Shown: positions 12,371 to 24,102 of the stretch, in pieces | Layout: each line of letters opens with the position of its first letter | Position numbering within the stretch: position 1 is the first letter of the stretch | Source of the DNA: Malachius bipustulatus | Taxonomy: Eukaryota; Arthropoda; Insecta; Coleoptera; Melyridae | Reading direction: 5' to 3' | Assembly: GCA_910589415.1 (NCBI GenBank) | Contig: OU342633.1 | Location: 37,826,210 to 37,890,209 of the forward strand | DNA: 64,000 bases | The notes under the pieces: model-generated | Told to the model about the DNA's origin: nothing | Databases searched by the model: none | What the model saw: the letters and a program-made list of their open reading frames with translations, nothing else | Translations under genes and position numbers: made by a program

Positions 12371-12384
12371 GAAAAAAGTATTGT

Positions 12385-12460
12385 CTCGAGTGGGAATCGA
12401 AACCATAGTCTCCTGGTTAAGGTAAGGCCACATATTTTAACCACTATAGGCTGTCGAGGG
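12385..12460 (-). repeat. tRNA-like sequence, probable SINE head or tRNA relic
   Basis: On the minus strand TATAGTGGTTAAAATATGTG resembles an A box and GGTTTCGATTCCC, about 40 bases further, resembles a B box. The acceptor stem does not close well, so it is not called as a tRNA gene. Confidence 0.35.
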
Positions 12461-12685
12461 CATTGATACTTATTCTCCAGATATTATTATTATGAATGCA
12501 ATTTTTGAGAAACAATAAATTCGCCCTAAATAATAATTGTGGTTATATTAGTAAATATTAGTTGCTTCACATAATTTGTATGATGCAACTAAAAAAAAAT
12601 AAAACCGTTATAAAATATCCGTGATTGTCATGTTTTTCATAAACATTTCAATAGACAAAAAATTGGCGTTTAAGATCTCTAAAAT

Positions 12686-13985
12686 TTATTTATTTATTTA
12701 TTTTTTATTTTATTTATCTACATCCACCCAACAGCACATGCCGTACAAAGGGTGTGAATAACTGCTGAGTTACATAGAATTTCAGCTCTACAAATAAACA
12801 TACAATATAATACAAAAAAGTAAATGCCAAGGTAAAAAATAAAATTGTAAAAAATCATGTAAGAAGATATACATCAAACAGAATGAACTGCGAGATTTGG
12901 CAAATACGCGGCAGCAAATTCTGGTCAGACTGAGTCCAAGCTTAAAAAATATCTTTTAATCTGTTGAGCATTGCAAAAGAAAACATCAAGGCTGTCAGCA
13001 TGCTGATTAGCACAGTCACACATTCGATGCAGTGGAGAGAAGACAAGAATGTTAGTCCTCGGGGTTCTCACCCTCAAGAACTGTTGCCGCCTAAGAGCAA
13101 CCTGAGGAACATTAAGGGAGATTTGGGACAGGATGAAAGGAGAATCGATATGTCCATTTAACAGTCCCCAAAGAAAGCGCACAAACATATACGCACGCCT
13201 GTCCTCCAAACTTCTAAAATCAAATTCTATCAGAAGTTCAGACTCAGAGTAGCCCTGTACAGGATATGAGCCCGTCCTCTTACGATATAGGAACTTTAAA
13301 AAACGACGCTGCACGCGATCCAGGTTGATAAGGTGACATTTGTAACCAGGAGACCAAATCACACTGCCATACTCCAGTCTAGGTAAGACAATAGCTCGAA
13401 AGAGAGTTATGAGGGTAAGAATGTTTCCAAAATCTATTGAATTGCGAATAATAAAGCCTAGCAATCTAAATGCAGAGGTGGCTGCATAGTCAATGTGTTT
13501 GCTGAATGAGAGCTTGGGATCAAATATTACACCAAGATCCATGAATTCCGTAACCTTCTTAACAGGGTGTCCATCAATCACACACAGTGTATGAAAACTG
13601 GGTCAGAGTATGTTTAAGACTGAAAGACATGGTATAGCATTTGGAGGTATTAAGAGGAAGTAAATTTTTATTGCACCAAATGTTAATACGATCGATGGAA
13701 CGTTGAAGTCTTAAACAATCGTCTAATGAATGAATCTTACAAAAGATCTTCAAATCGTCAGCATATAATAGGTGATCGACCTCAATACCCTCAACAATGT
13801 CATTTATAAATAAATTGAAAAAGATTGGACCCAATTTAGAACCCTGAAAGACACCAGAAGTAACAGGGTATTCAGCGGAGTTGGAACCACCGTATAGGAC
13901 ACATATTGACGTCTGTGAGCGAAGTAATTAGAGAGAAAATCTAAATAATATAATCAAAATAACGCAAGCTGAACGTCGAAAGTAG
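12686..13985 (-). pseudogene. LINE 3' end: reverse transcriptase C-terminal half, frameshifted
   Basis: Two overlapping minus-strand frames (13834 to 13574, then 13581 to 12925) carry GVFQGSKLGPIFFNLFIND (upstream of the first frame start), HLLYADDLKIF (catalytic YADD), LGVIFDPKLSFSKHI, a PRLEYGSVIWSP block and RVQRRFLKFLYRK, the usual order in CR1/Daphne-like non-LTR retrotransposons. A frameshift near 13575 splits the ORF and another lies near 13920. The tail after the stop ends in TTTATTTATTTATT read on plus (an AAAT-type 3' repeat). The element is 5'-truncated at about 13985. Confidence 0.8.
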
Positions 13986-14040
13986 AGAAGTGTTTGAAAT
14001 TGACATGAGAGTTGAATATAATGAGGTCATTATTCAATAG

Positions 14041-15057
14041 ATTTCTTATATTGAATATATCGATGATGTCGCTGATGTGTTCAGGGTTAAGCACCTGCTA
14101 TACGCTGACGACATGAAAATATATACGCAGATTCGCTCTATGGCAGATGCTCTCCTGTTGCAGGAGGATTTGGGGAGATTCTCCGAATGGTGCACACGTA
14201 ATGGAATGGATCTGAATGTTTCCAAATGTACCGTGGTCACCTACACTCGTAACAAAACACCTTTTTTGTATCCTCACGAGATAAATACATCCCCTATTCC
14301 TCGTACAAATCAAGTAACTGATCTCGGGGTTACATTTACCTCCTCACTGTCGTTTAAACCACATATTGAACATATGACTTCGAGAGCTCTTAAATCCCTC
14401 GGATTTATTATCCATAACTCCAGAAAGTTTTCCAACTACAATACTATGGTCACTCTATTTAACTCATGGGTTCGACCAATGCTTGAATACTGTTCTATTG
14501 TATGGTCTCCTGCTACCCTCGGTTCAATCGGAACCGTATACTTAGGAAGTTTTTAAAATACCTCTCCTTTCGTGTAGATGGTAGCTATCCAGAGATCGGA
14601 TATCAGGAAAGTTTATTGCTTCAGAGATTCGGTCAAACCAGTCTTGAAGAGCGACGTAACACTCTTGCCCTCATATTTCTCTTCAAGCTTATTAATGGCA
14701 GTGTCGATTGCCCTAATTTACTCTCTTGGATAAGCCTTAAAATACCAAGACTTGGAGCACGGCACCCCAACACATTTTGGCTGCCGATTCCACGAACTTG
14801 TGTTCTAATTACTTCTGCCCTACACCAACTCTGTAACAACTACGCCCGCGTTCAGGGTTCTCTGGATATATTTCATACCAGCGTTAGTGAAATCAAACAT
14901 TTCTGTAAAGCTCTAGATTCATCCGAATCTTATTAGCTTTGTACCTCCTGTACATACATACTGTATTTATCTGTTATAATTTAACTATTGTATTTGTTCT
15001 CACCTATGTAAACTTTTCCCATCTTAATTTGGCCTTTTGGCTGTATGATGGTGTATC

Positions 15058-15092
<35 letters not shown>

Positions 15093-15095
15093 ATA
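14041..15095 (+). pseudogene. Second LINE 3' end, plus strand, frameshifted
   Basis: Plus-strand frames 14077-14556 and 14502-14936 hold HLLYADDMKIYTQI, LGVTFTSSLSFKPHIE, RPMLEYCSIVWSP, then after a frameshift near 14520 RKFLKYLSF, SLEERRNTLALIFLFKLING and a stop at 14936. The layout and motifs match the minus-strand LINE at 12686-13985, but the protein sequence is clearly a different subfamily. About 120 bases of 3' UTR follow, then an (AAAT)n tail at 15058-15094, which marks the true 3' end. The 5' truncation is near 14041, 55 bases from the truncation of the opposite element. Confidence 0.8.
15058..15095 (+). repeat. (AAAT)n LINE 3' tail
   Basis: About nine units of AAAT directly after the LINE 3' UTR, as expected for CR1/Daphne-like elements that end in short tandem units rather than poly-A. 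Confidence 0.8.
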
Positions 15096-15860
15096 TTACT
15101 CATCAACAGAGCAATGGTACCTATATAATGCATGTTATTAATGGGCGCAAGAATAATTCGTCTACTAATCTAATAGAAACAGATAAACAATAAATATTCT
15201 CATCATAATCACGAATAAATTGATATATATCTATATGTCATTTGAATGTCAAATAATTCTTGGGAATTTTTGTGCCAGTATAAGAAAAACAAAAATGTAA
15301 TCAAATAAAATTTCACGGCTATTCATTCCGCAAATAAAATCTAAATGAATATCATGTCCTAATGTAATGTGTGCCTATGAATAATAACAAACTTTATCTT
15401 TATAAATAGTTTATAGTTTATATAAGGGGAACACCCTGTAAATAAGATATAAATATTTATAGAAATCAGAAATAAATTATCAATTTAAAAGCGGGATTTC
15501 CATATTACAGGAATATTTTTGAAATAAATATAAACTGATTAAGTTTAAGTATTAATTATTAATATGTGTTCATATTTGTTTAAATATTTTGCATGACATG
15601 TTTTTGATAAACCTTAATTACATTATTAATTTAACGTATATTTATGCATTTATTAATAGGTCTCAGATTACAATACATATAGGTAGGAAAAAATTACATA
15701 CTAAGACAATAATAATTATTAAAGTCTGATTAATCATTTAATTTGATATTATTTTTTCTAAAGCTTATTGTTTATGATACTTATTACAATAATTTTATAA
15801 TGTATAGCATAACATAAATATAAACTTTTTTTGATATCATTATCAATAATAATAACACTG
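15096..15860. other. AT-rich intergenic spacer
   Basis: Very AT-rich sequence without open frames of note. It borders unit 1 of the segmental duplication. Confidence 0.5.
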
Positions 15861-16173
15861 ACCTATAACAGTGGATTTGGTGCAGAAAGAAAAACCGTTT
15901 TTTAGTATACTCGTTATTCTATTTCTAAGGGGACATGTATAAAAACAATAATAATTAAAGATGGATTTAACAAGAATTTAACAGCCGTTTTGTTGATTTT
16001 GTCGAGTGAGTTTCCTCTAAATACTCAAGATACGCATTAAGCTTCAGTAGTAATTAACTTTTCCGAGGTCCTGGCATTTTCTTCAAAATTTATTAAGTCC
16101 TGATTAAATTACTTCATTGTTCTAGACAATGTCTGGAAAATTGTCTGATTGGCCGTGGATGCTAGTAGACTAT

Positions 16174-17642
16174 GTAGTGGCGTGTGTGAGTCGGACGAAC
16201 AAATATTTTGAGCTGGAACAAGATTACTTCCCCCCCTCGTTTTCGAGGATGCTGAACACGATGCCGTTGTCAGAATTTCTCTTTGGGGTTGCGCAACCCC
16301 TCAAAACGGCCAAAAACCACCCCCTAGAGAGATAAACCGCGCTTCAATCCATTTCCCTGCAAAAAAAACCTTCCCCCCGTTTTCGAGGATGCTGAGCACA
16401 ATGGAGGTGCTGGACATCGCGTGCGACCCCGACCAACCCCTCCACCGGCCAATACTCACCCCCGAAATGGGTGATTTTTTTTATGTATTTGTAGGCCAAA
16501 CGATGGACTTTTTCGAAAAACTTTTTGAAAATTCAAGTACAGAATCACAATGGCCATAATTTAAAATTATTTTGGAGTATAAAGAGTGTCCCATATGACA
16601 GTGACATATCAAAGTTATGTTTTTTTAAATGGAATGCTCCTATGTATTGCATTTTTAGATTGTTTGAGAAGAGGAAATAAGATTGGCTTTTACAGTTGGT
16701 GTTTAAATTCAGAAGTTTTTGAGTTATAAACAAGTCAAAATCGTCATTTTTCGAGTTCAAGGCCCTGTACAACGAAATCGGTTCAAGATAGAGAAAAACG
16801 ACTTACATGTCCCTATTTTAACTTTTTATGTACTATCCTATGATATAGAAACATTTATTTTGTACTTTCTTTGATTTTTTTATTTGGCGACGCGTGGAGA
16901 AATCTCAGATTTTTTCAAATTTTTTATCACCCTGTAAAAACATTTCATCTACATCATAGGATAGTACATGAAAAGTTAAAATAAGGACATGTAAGCCGTT
17001 TTTCTCTATCTTCAGCCGTTTTCGTTGTACAGGGTAGGGTCTTGAACTTGAAAAATGACGATTTTCACTTGTTTATAACTCAAAAACTTCTGAATTTAAA
17101 CACCAACTGTAAAAGCCAATCTTATTTCCTCTGCTCAGACAATCTAAAAATGCAATAACATAGGAGCATTCCATTTAAAAAAACATAACTTTGATATGTC
17201 ACTGTCATATGGGACACTCTTTATACTCCAAAATAATTTTAAATTGTGGCCATTGTGATTCTGTACTTGAATTTTCAAAAAGTTTTTCGAAAAAGTCCAT
17301 CGTTTGGCCTACATATACATAAAAAAAAATCACCCATTTCGGGGGTGAGTATTGGCCGGTGGAGGGGTTCGTCGGGGTCGCACGCGATGTCCAGCACCTC
17401 CATTGTGCTCAGCATCCTCGAAAACGGGGGGAAGGTTTTTTTGCAGGGAAATGGATTGAAGCGCGGTTTATCTCTCTAGGGGGTGGTTTTTGGCCGTTTT
17501 GAGGGGTTGCGCAACCCCAAAGAGAAATTCTGACAACGGCATCGTGTTCAGCATCCTCGAAAACGAGGGGGGAAAGTAATCTTGTTCCGGCTCAAAATAT
17601 TTACAATTTTCGGGGTATTTTCCGACTCACACACGCTACTAA
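16174..17642. mobile_element. Fold-back element FB1, ~1.47-kb near-perfect palindrome
   Basis: The arm 16174-16850 (starting GTAGTGGCGTGTGTGAGTCGG) is the reverse complement of 16945-17640 (ending CCGACTCACACACGCTACT) with only scattered mismatches over roughly 690 bases. The spacer is about 95 bases and contains CACCCTG. The arms include the unusual C-rich words TTACTTCCCCCCTCGTTTTC and CACCCCCTAGAGAG. Small open frames in each arm (16129-16335, 17246-17479) are mirror readings and not genes. It has no transposase and lies downstream of OR-1. An inner arm portion (CATGTCCCTATTTTAACTTT) recurs at 30629. Confidence 0.85.
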
Positions 17643-18138
17643 TGTTGTTTGCATAGAACATTCGAGCTTTCTGAAAATTTTAAGTGCGGCTTATACCAAT
17701 TCGGTATAATTTTCGAACTTATGATTTTCTGGCAATTTTTTTGAACCATGCCGAAAAAAGCAATGACGAAAAATGACCCGTGCCAGAAATCTTTCTTTTG
17801 GAAGGTCGAGGTATTTGATTTTGATTATACTTGTTATAAAAGTTGAGTAAAACAAAGGATTTTGATTGCCTATTTTCGATTGCACTAAATTGGCTGCCTT
17901 GAAGATCAGGTAAGTTATTAAAATTTGGAAACGGGACGTCTTATGAAGGAGGCAGAGATCTTTTAACGACGTCTTTTTTTCACTTAACACTATGTATATT
18001 GCCAAAAAAAAAGAGTCATAATAATATTTCCTGAAAACCGTATGCACATATCTTATTTGAGGATAAGAGACTTTTTAAAACATATTATTAATCTAACTCT
18101 ACCACTGATTAAAGCTCCCCACATCTTTTTTCTAACCC

Positions 18139-18391
18139 AGTATAAAGTAAGTGCGTACCGTGGTGTAGTGGATAGCGCGTTTGTCCGCCAGCCGGGTAGA
18201 CCATGGTTTCGAACCTCACCAGCAGCAAACAAAACTATAAGGTCGGGATCCACCCAACGGCAAACCACCGCATGGTACTTTGTCCTCTCAAAAAAAGAAG
18301 GTCCCATACGATAGCTCGCGCACCACGGACATATGCGAGAGGTAGCGTACGCCCAATTGTGGATATGGCATATAAGTAGAAGTATAAAGTA
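18139..18391 (+). mobile_element. tRNA-derived SINE with 11-bp target duplication
   Basis: The head carries TGGTGTAGTGGATAGCGC (A box) and GGTTTCGAACCTC (B box), about 40 bases apart, as in tRNA-derived SINEs. The body continues with GGTCGGGATCCACCCAACGG and ends near 18380. The insertion is framed by a perfect direct repeat AGTATAAAGTA at 18139-18149 and 18381-18391. The matching stretch of duplication unit 2 (TTAGAATAAAGCAGTTCATA near 39510) lacks the element, giving an empty site. Length without duplication is about 231 bp. Confidence 0.85.
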
Positions 18392-18825
18392 GTGCATGAT
18401 AATACTTGCTAGAAAACAGAGATGTGACTTCAAGGTTGAAGCCTAAAATGCGCGCGTTGTTTTCCGAATTAACGTTAAATTGACCAGTGACTCTACACAA
18501 TATAGTGGTGACAACTAATAATAGATTGACGCTTTCTGTCTCTTTTCTATACAGGGTGTATCTTTATTAATGCGAACAAATTTAAATACACATTCTTTAG
18601 TCTTGACCTCATGACCTAGTGACCCTTTAATCTAAGTGAACAGAGTACAGAAATTTTTCACATAAGTACAAAATGTGGCGCTTCTCTCGTCTCGTCACTT
18701 GGCGCCTCTTGTGTTAGCCTTCTTTAGTTTTACATTTTATATTACCTACAGAAGAGAGTCACAGGCCACAGGCAATACAATAATTGAATTAACTACAAAA
18801 CTAGAGATACCTACATGTAGAAGGT

Positions 18826-21800
18826 TTACTTTGATATTTTCAACAGTATCGCAAAATAGGAATATGCGCCTTTATAGATCTGAAAAAAATTATATCAATT
18901 AATATTTTACTGACGAGTGTTATAATTGAATTTCTTTTACCTCAAGAAGTGAAAACAATGAGAGCAATATCATATCACCTGCTTGTAGAGCTAACGGTTT
19001 TTCTGAAGCAACCAACATTGCCAAGACCAATTTTTTGTTCCTTTCGCTCAAGTTGTACCATTTTATGTTGTAAATTGTGTTCCTCAACTTGTTGCCCTAA
19101 AATGTCAAAGAGCTGTTTATTTATTACAAATGCTTAGAGACCGTAAGAAGTTCAAATATGTTTTGAAAATTATTTTTTGTATACAGCTGGCACCTTTTTG
19201 GTTTATTTTCAAACACTTTATATTTCAAATCAAAGTAGTTATTGAATTAGACTTGGAATGGAGAAGCAACACTCCAATTGCTATGATATGAAATGTTTAA
19301 AAAAAACCTTTTACCCACTCGTCGCTCAGTTGGTACTTAATGCTTATTGCCGTGAATTTTCGCAAAGCATACCGCACAAATACATTGTACACACAAAACG
19401 AGCTCACTCATTCTCAAAAACTCGCATCACTATTCTATTCGTTATACAGGGTGGCCCAACGAAAACGTACCAGACTAATAACTTGGGAAGTGAAAATGAG
19501 CGCGAAAAACGCCGAAACATGTCAATTTTGTTATTGAGGTATCTCCAGGTAAGGTAACAAATTTACCCATCCATCTTAATCATCTTAATCTTCTTTGCAC
19601 GCGTAGTGATAGGAAATAGACATGAAGCGATACATCATTTGGAAGCTACTTGAATTCCCTTTACAAGAATGGGTTTCGCTTGAATGTTACAAGGCGAATC
19701 GATGAAAAAGAGGTCTACTTCATAAACACTTCTTTTTTTTTGGAAAGAAGCAAACAGATTTGTTTTAATACAATGTCACACCTCACAAGCTACCATGATA
19801 GTAACCAGTGAAGTGCGACATTTTAATAAAAACTACCTATTCTCTCCGCATATATCCGAAGAAAAGGAAGCAATAATAATTGTTAAGCAAACGTGTTTTA
19901 TCGAGTCGTCCTTTATCTAATATTTTTTTAAAATCCAAAAACCGATACATCGTTGTAAACAGAATTCAAGTAGCTTTTAAATAAAGTATCACTCGATATC
20001 TGTTCAATATGATGACAAGCGAGGGGGTAACCACCCCTGCCGAGGGGACGAATTTGGATTATTAAATTTGTTACCTAAAGATGTCCTTTTCAATAACAAA
20101 ATTGACATATTTTGACGTTTTTTGTATACATCTTCAGTTTCAAAGTTATTAGGCCTATTTATTTTCGTTTGACCATCCTTTAGGTATGAGATCCGTTCAT
20201 TGTTGAGTAGGAGAGATCCCTGCAATTGTGCTATATAATTGTTGGACTGTTAAAAAATATTTCCATCTACAGCCCATACAGATTTCCCGTAAAACCGTAT
20301 AGTCCCTCGCCTGCATCTTGGCTCTGTTAAAGTGCCTGTACACCGGGTGGAAGCCTATAAAAAAACACCGTTCGTGTGAGAATAGACTCCAGCTGATCCC
20401 TAGCATTTCCCGTTTCTGCATTGAACTACCAACCTTAAAGGCAAGGGTACTATGAAAACACCATATTATGTCACTTGGACAGCAGAGAAAACTTTTCAAG
20501 ATGCTTTTCCCGAGGGAGTAAACCCTTAATTAAAATCTTACGCCCGCAAGAAAATCGTAGAAACCGTATGAATTTGCTTGAGTCCCAGGAAGATCACAAA
20601 TAAATCATTTTCGCATTTTACCAATAATTAATAATTATGTTTTTGTAATTTTTCTTTAATAATGGTAAAGAAGAGTTTCTCTAATTTACTAGAGACTCTA
20701 AGTACGTTTTGGTACCTATATTAGGTTCCTATTTATTATGTAGGTAATTAGGTATACAATGTGTCCCAGATTCGCGTCTCTATATATACAGGGATCTCAG
20801 CTCCTATTACACTTACAGCAAAGGTTAAATAGGGAAAGTTTTAGGGGAAACTTTGTGCATTCGATAACCGGTTTCAGATTTACGATCGGTCAATTGGTTT
20901 TGGAAATGTCGGCCAAAAACCGAAAATGGCGGATTTTGTTTTTCGCAAATAAGTCCGAAACGGTTAATTTGACAGCTGTCAAAATGTGACATTATCAGGA
21001 CACTTTTTTAAGACGAATAAGATGACAGGTCTCAATTTTGTTTTGCTATTCGGCAACCCGCCTCAACTTTCGTTTTTCTTATGACCGCCATGTTGAATTT
21101 TTCCCTTTTTGAAGTCAATTTATTTTTCTGATTACTACACTAACGCCCGTATTCACAAACGATAATTTCCTAAATAATTACGTAATCAATTATCCCCATC
21201 TCATTCTATTGCAAAAAAACTGCATATCTCCATCTCACTCATTTAAATAATTACGTAATTATTTAGGAAATTATCGTTTGTGAATACGAGCATAAGAGTC
21301 ATAATTTTTTTTTTAAATCCAATATGGCGTCCATACGAAGAAAAGATAAGAACTAACGATTTTTCGCCATCTTAAAATGCTAGAGACTCGAAAATTGTTT
21401 TTGTATTCCTTGTTGAAAAGTGTCCTAACAATTAATATGGCGAAAAATCGATATCTACCTATTTTTTCTTCTTATGGACGCCATATTGGATTTTTTTAAA
21501 TATTATAACTCATATGCCCGTATTCACAAACGATAATTTCCTAAATAATTACGTAATTAATTAAATGAGTGAGATGGAGATATGCAGTTTTTTTGCAATA
21601 GAGTGAGATGCGTATAACTGATTACGTAATTATTTAGGAAATTATCGTTTGTGAATACGGGCAATAGTGTTATACATCTTAGTAATCAGAAAAATAAATT
21701 GCGTTCAAAAAGGTAAAAATCCAACATGGCGGTCATAAGAAAAACGAAAGTTGAAGCGGGTTGCGGAATAACAAAAGACGATTGAGACCTGTCATACACG

Positions 21801-24036
21801 CTATCTTATGCGTCTTAAAAAAGTGTCCCGATAATGTCACATTTTGACAGCTGTCAAATTAACCGTTTCGGACTTACTTGCGAAAAACAAAATCCGCCAT
21901 TTTCGGTTTTTGGCCGATATTTCCAAAACCAATTGACCGATCGTAAATCTGAAACCGGTTATCGAATGCACAAAGTTTCTCCTAAAACTTTCCCCATTTT
22001 AACCTTTGCTGCAAGTGTAATAGGAGCCGAGATTCCTGTATAGAGACGCGAATCTGGGACACATATTGTACGTATACTTACTTCATTTATGGATATTTGA
22101 CATATGCTTTCCAAAGCCGATAAGCTTATAATCCAACCAAGAAAATTAGTTATTGACTGAAAGTTAGGATCCTGAAAAAGAATTTACACAAATTGAAATA
22201 TTAAAATGTAATAATTCAAGTTAATTATTAGGTATATGTTTTTATTCACAATAATGATCAACAAATTTTTCGATGTTGAAATTATAAAATATCTTTAATG
22301 TTCTCTTCAATATTCTCTTATAAGTGATCATAAGAACATGATCCTTATATGTTTTTGCTATTAAATACACTTAAATCGTAGATAAAAATCAAATTGATAC
22401 TTACCTCAATTATGTAAATAGCAAAAAATGCTAGCAAAAGTCCAGCAAAGTAATAATGCACCAACATCATATACTTCAAATCCATATTTATAACGGTAAA
22501 TCTTCTGCAAAAAAGGCTGTTAAAATATAAAGGCATAAAGCATGTCTGTCATTGTTCTTGTAACTTCTACATCCTTTCGAATGCACCAAAAGATTTTCAT
22601 GGATATGACTTTTCACATAAGAATGATTGCAAGATCTGGACGTACAGAAGCTACCGTGCCTATCATGTCATTATTATGAATTTCATTTGTAAGCATAAGC
22701 GATGTAGTCGGTTTTTATTAATTTATTTCTTTATTTAAATAATTATTTTAATTAGGTAATTTTAAATTTACACATTGGCGAAGGAAGTTCTATTAAAGAA
22801 ATAGTATAGTATTTTTACACACTACTAATTTTACTCTAATAATAATTATTTATTCATTTATTATTTACTCATTCATTCATTTGCCCAACAGAACAAGTCC
22901 ACTTACAGGCAAACTCAAAGACGTTGAATACACAATTGAAAAAACCTTCTTGCGCATCAATCGCATAAATAGTGTATTTTTAAGCGATCCAATTTATGAA
23001 TATTTTCACCGCTTTTTAAATTGGCTTTCTGAAAATTTCCCTAGTCAGGTCATATTAGCGTAGTGGTTAACTGTGAAAATTGCATTTCACTTCGTTTGAA
23101 AACGTGCCTTAGAATGGATTTTTAAATTTAACAAAACCAAAATAAATGGTAAAATTGAACAATTTTGCCCCTTTTCCTTTGCCCGCCACTGGCTGACTTT
23201 ACCTAAAAAATACTATTTTTCACACTACCTTCAATAGAACTGAAAAAGTGAAAAGGGAGCTTTGAAAACTGAAAATTTGGAATTTTATAGGAATAAACAT
23301 AATTTAAAAATATTCAAATATCTCCGTTCATTAATCTTGAAAGGTGAAGCTACAGGAGCGTTTTTAAAATTTTAGAGAAATAAACCTCATGTAAAAAAAA
23401 TTCAAATAACTCCGCCATTTTTGTTATTTACTTCTTGAAATTTTTAAGGGCTAGAGGCTATTAGTATAGTTGCCTACTGTGAAAATTTCAATTTAATTCC
23501 TTCAAAAATGTGCTCATAAATTGTTAGAGAAATTTAGCGATTTTTACCCTTTTCCTACCCACGCCACTGGCTTATTAATAAAAGTAATGCAAATTTTATA
23601 ACATTATATCAAATTTCAATTAATTTTCCTCCAATCATGTTGATTTAGTTTCAAAGTTATTTTTCCATCTTACTCATACAGGGGTTCAAAAAAAAGCAAT
23701 TTTTCCAAAAATTCAAATGGCCGCCATTTTGAAACGGCTTGGCCGATTTTGCTCAAGTACAATACCAGACCAGTTTTTATAGATATCTTACTCCCACAAA
23801 AATTTCAGTCCCCTAGATTGAAAACTGCGACCTGAAATGAGATGACAAAAACGGGGTTTGGGGAATTTTGAAAGGACACCCTGTAGAAGTAACGCGACTT
23901 TAGGAATTTTTTTCAAAGAAAATCTAACGTCGTTCCAAAGCTTTACAAGGATCCAAAATTTCATTCACTAATCTTGAAACATAAAGCTACAGGAGCCTTT
24001 TGAAAATCGAAATTTCGCGATTTTGGAGAAATATAT

Positions 24037-24102
<66 letters not shown>

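Larger units (their letters stand above)
20755..22070. mobile_element. Fold-back element FB2, ~1.3 kb, with mirrored MITEs
   Basis: The left arm from TACAATGTGTCCCAGATTCG (20755) to about 21375 is the reverse complement of about 21437-22070. Matching words include GCTCCTATTACAC, CAATTGGTTTTGGAAATGTC, AAACGGTTAATTTGACAGCT and CTTATGACCGCCATGTTG. The spacer is about 60 bases. Each arm carries a 147-bp palindromic MITE at the mirror position (21145-21291 and 21516-21662). The outer end lies only 11 bases inside intron 4 from the OR-1 exon 4 donor. Confidence 0.85.

Noticed and set aside
16129..16335. Open frame in FB1
   Set aside because: Reading of a palindrome arm with a mirror frame in the other arm; no motif.
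18150..18231. A functional tRNA gene
   Set aside because: Arms do not fold to a complete cloverleaf and the unit has SINE body and target duplication.
18042..18433. Open frames on both strands around 18.0-18.4 kb
   Set aside because: They cross a SINE with A and B boxes and are not coding.
20197..20499. 100-codon minus frame
   Set aside because: Antisense shadow of a LINE 3' fragment.
23040..23080. TAGCGTAGTGGTTAACTGT as a tRNA A box
   Set aside because: No B box or acceptor stem at the right distance.
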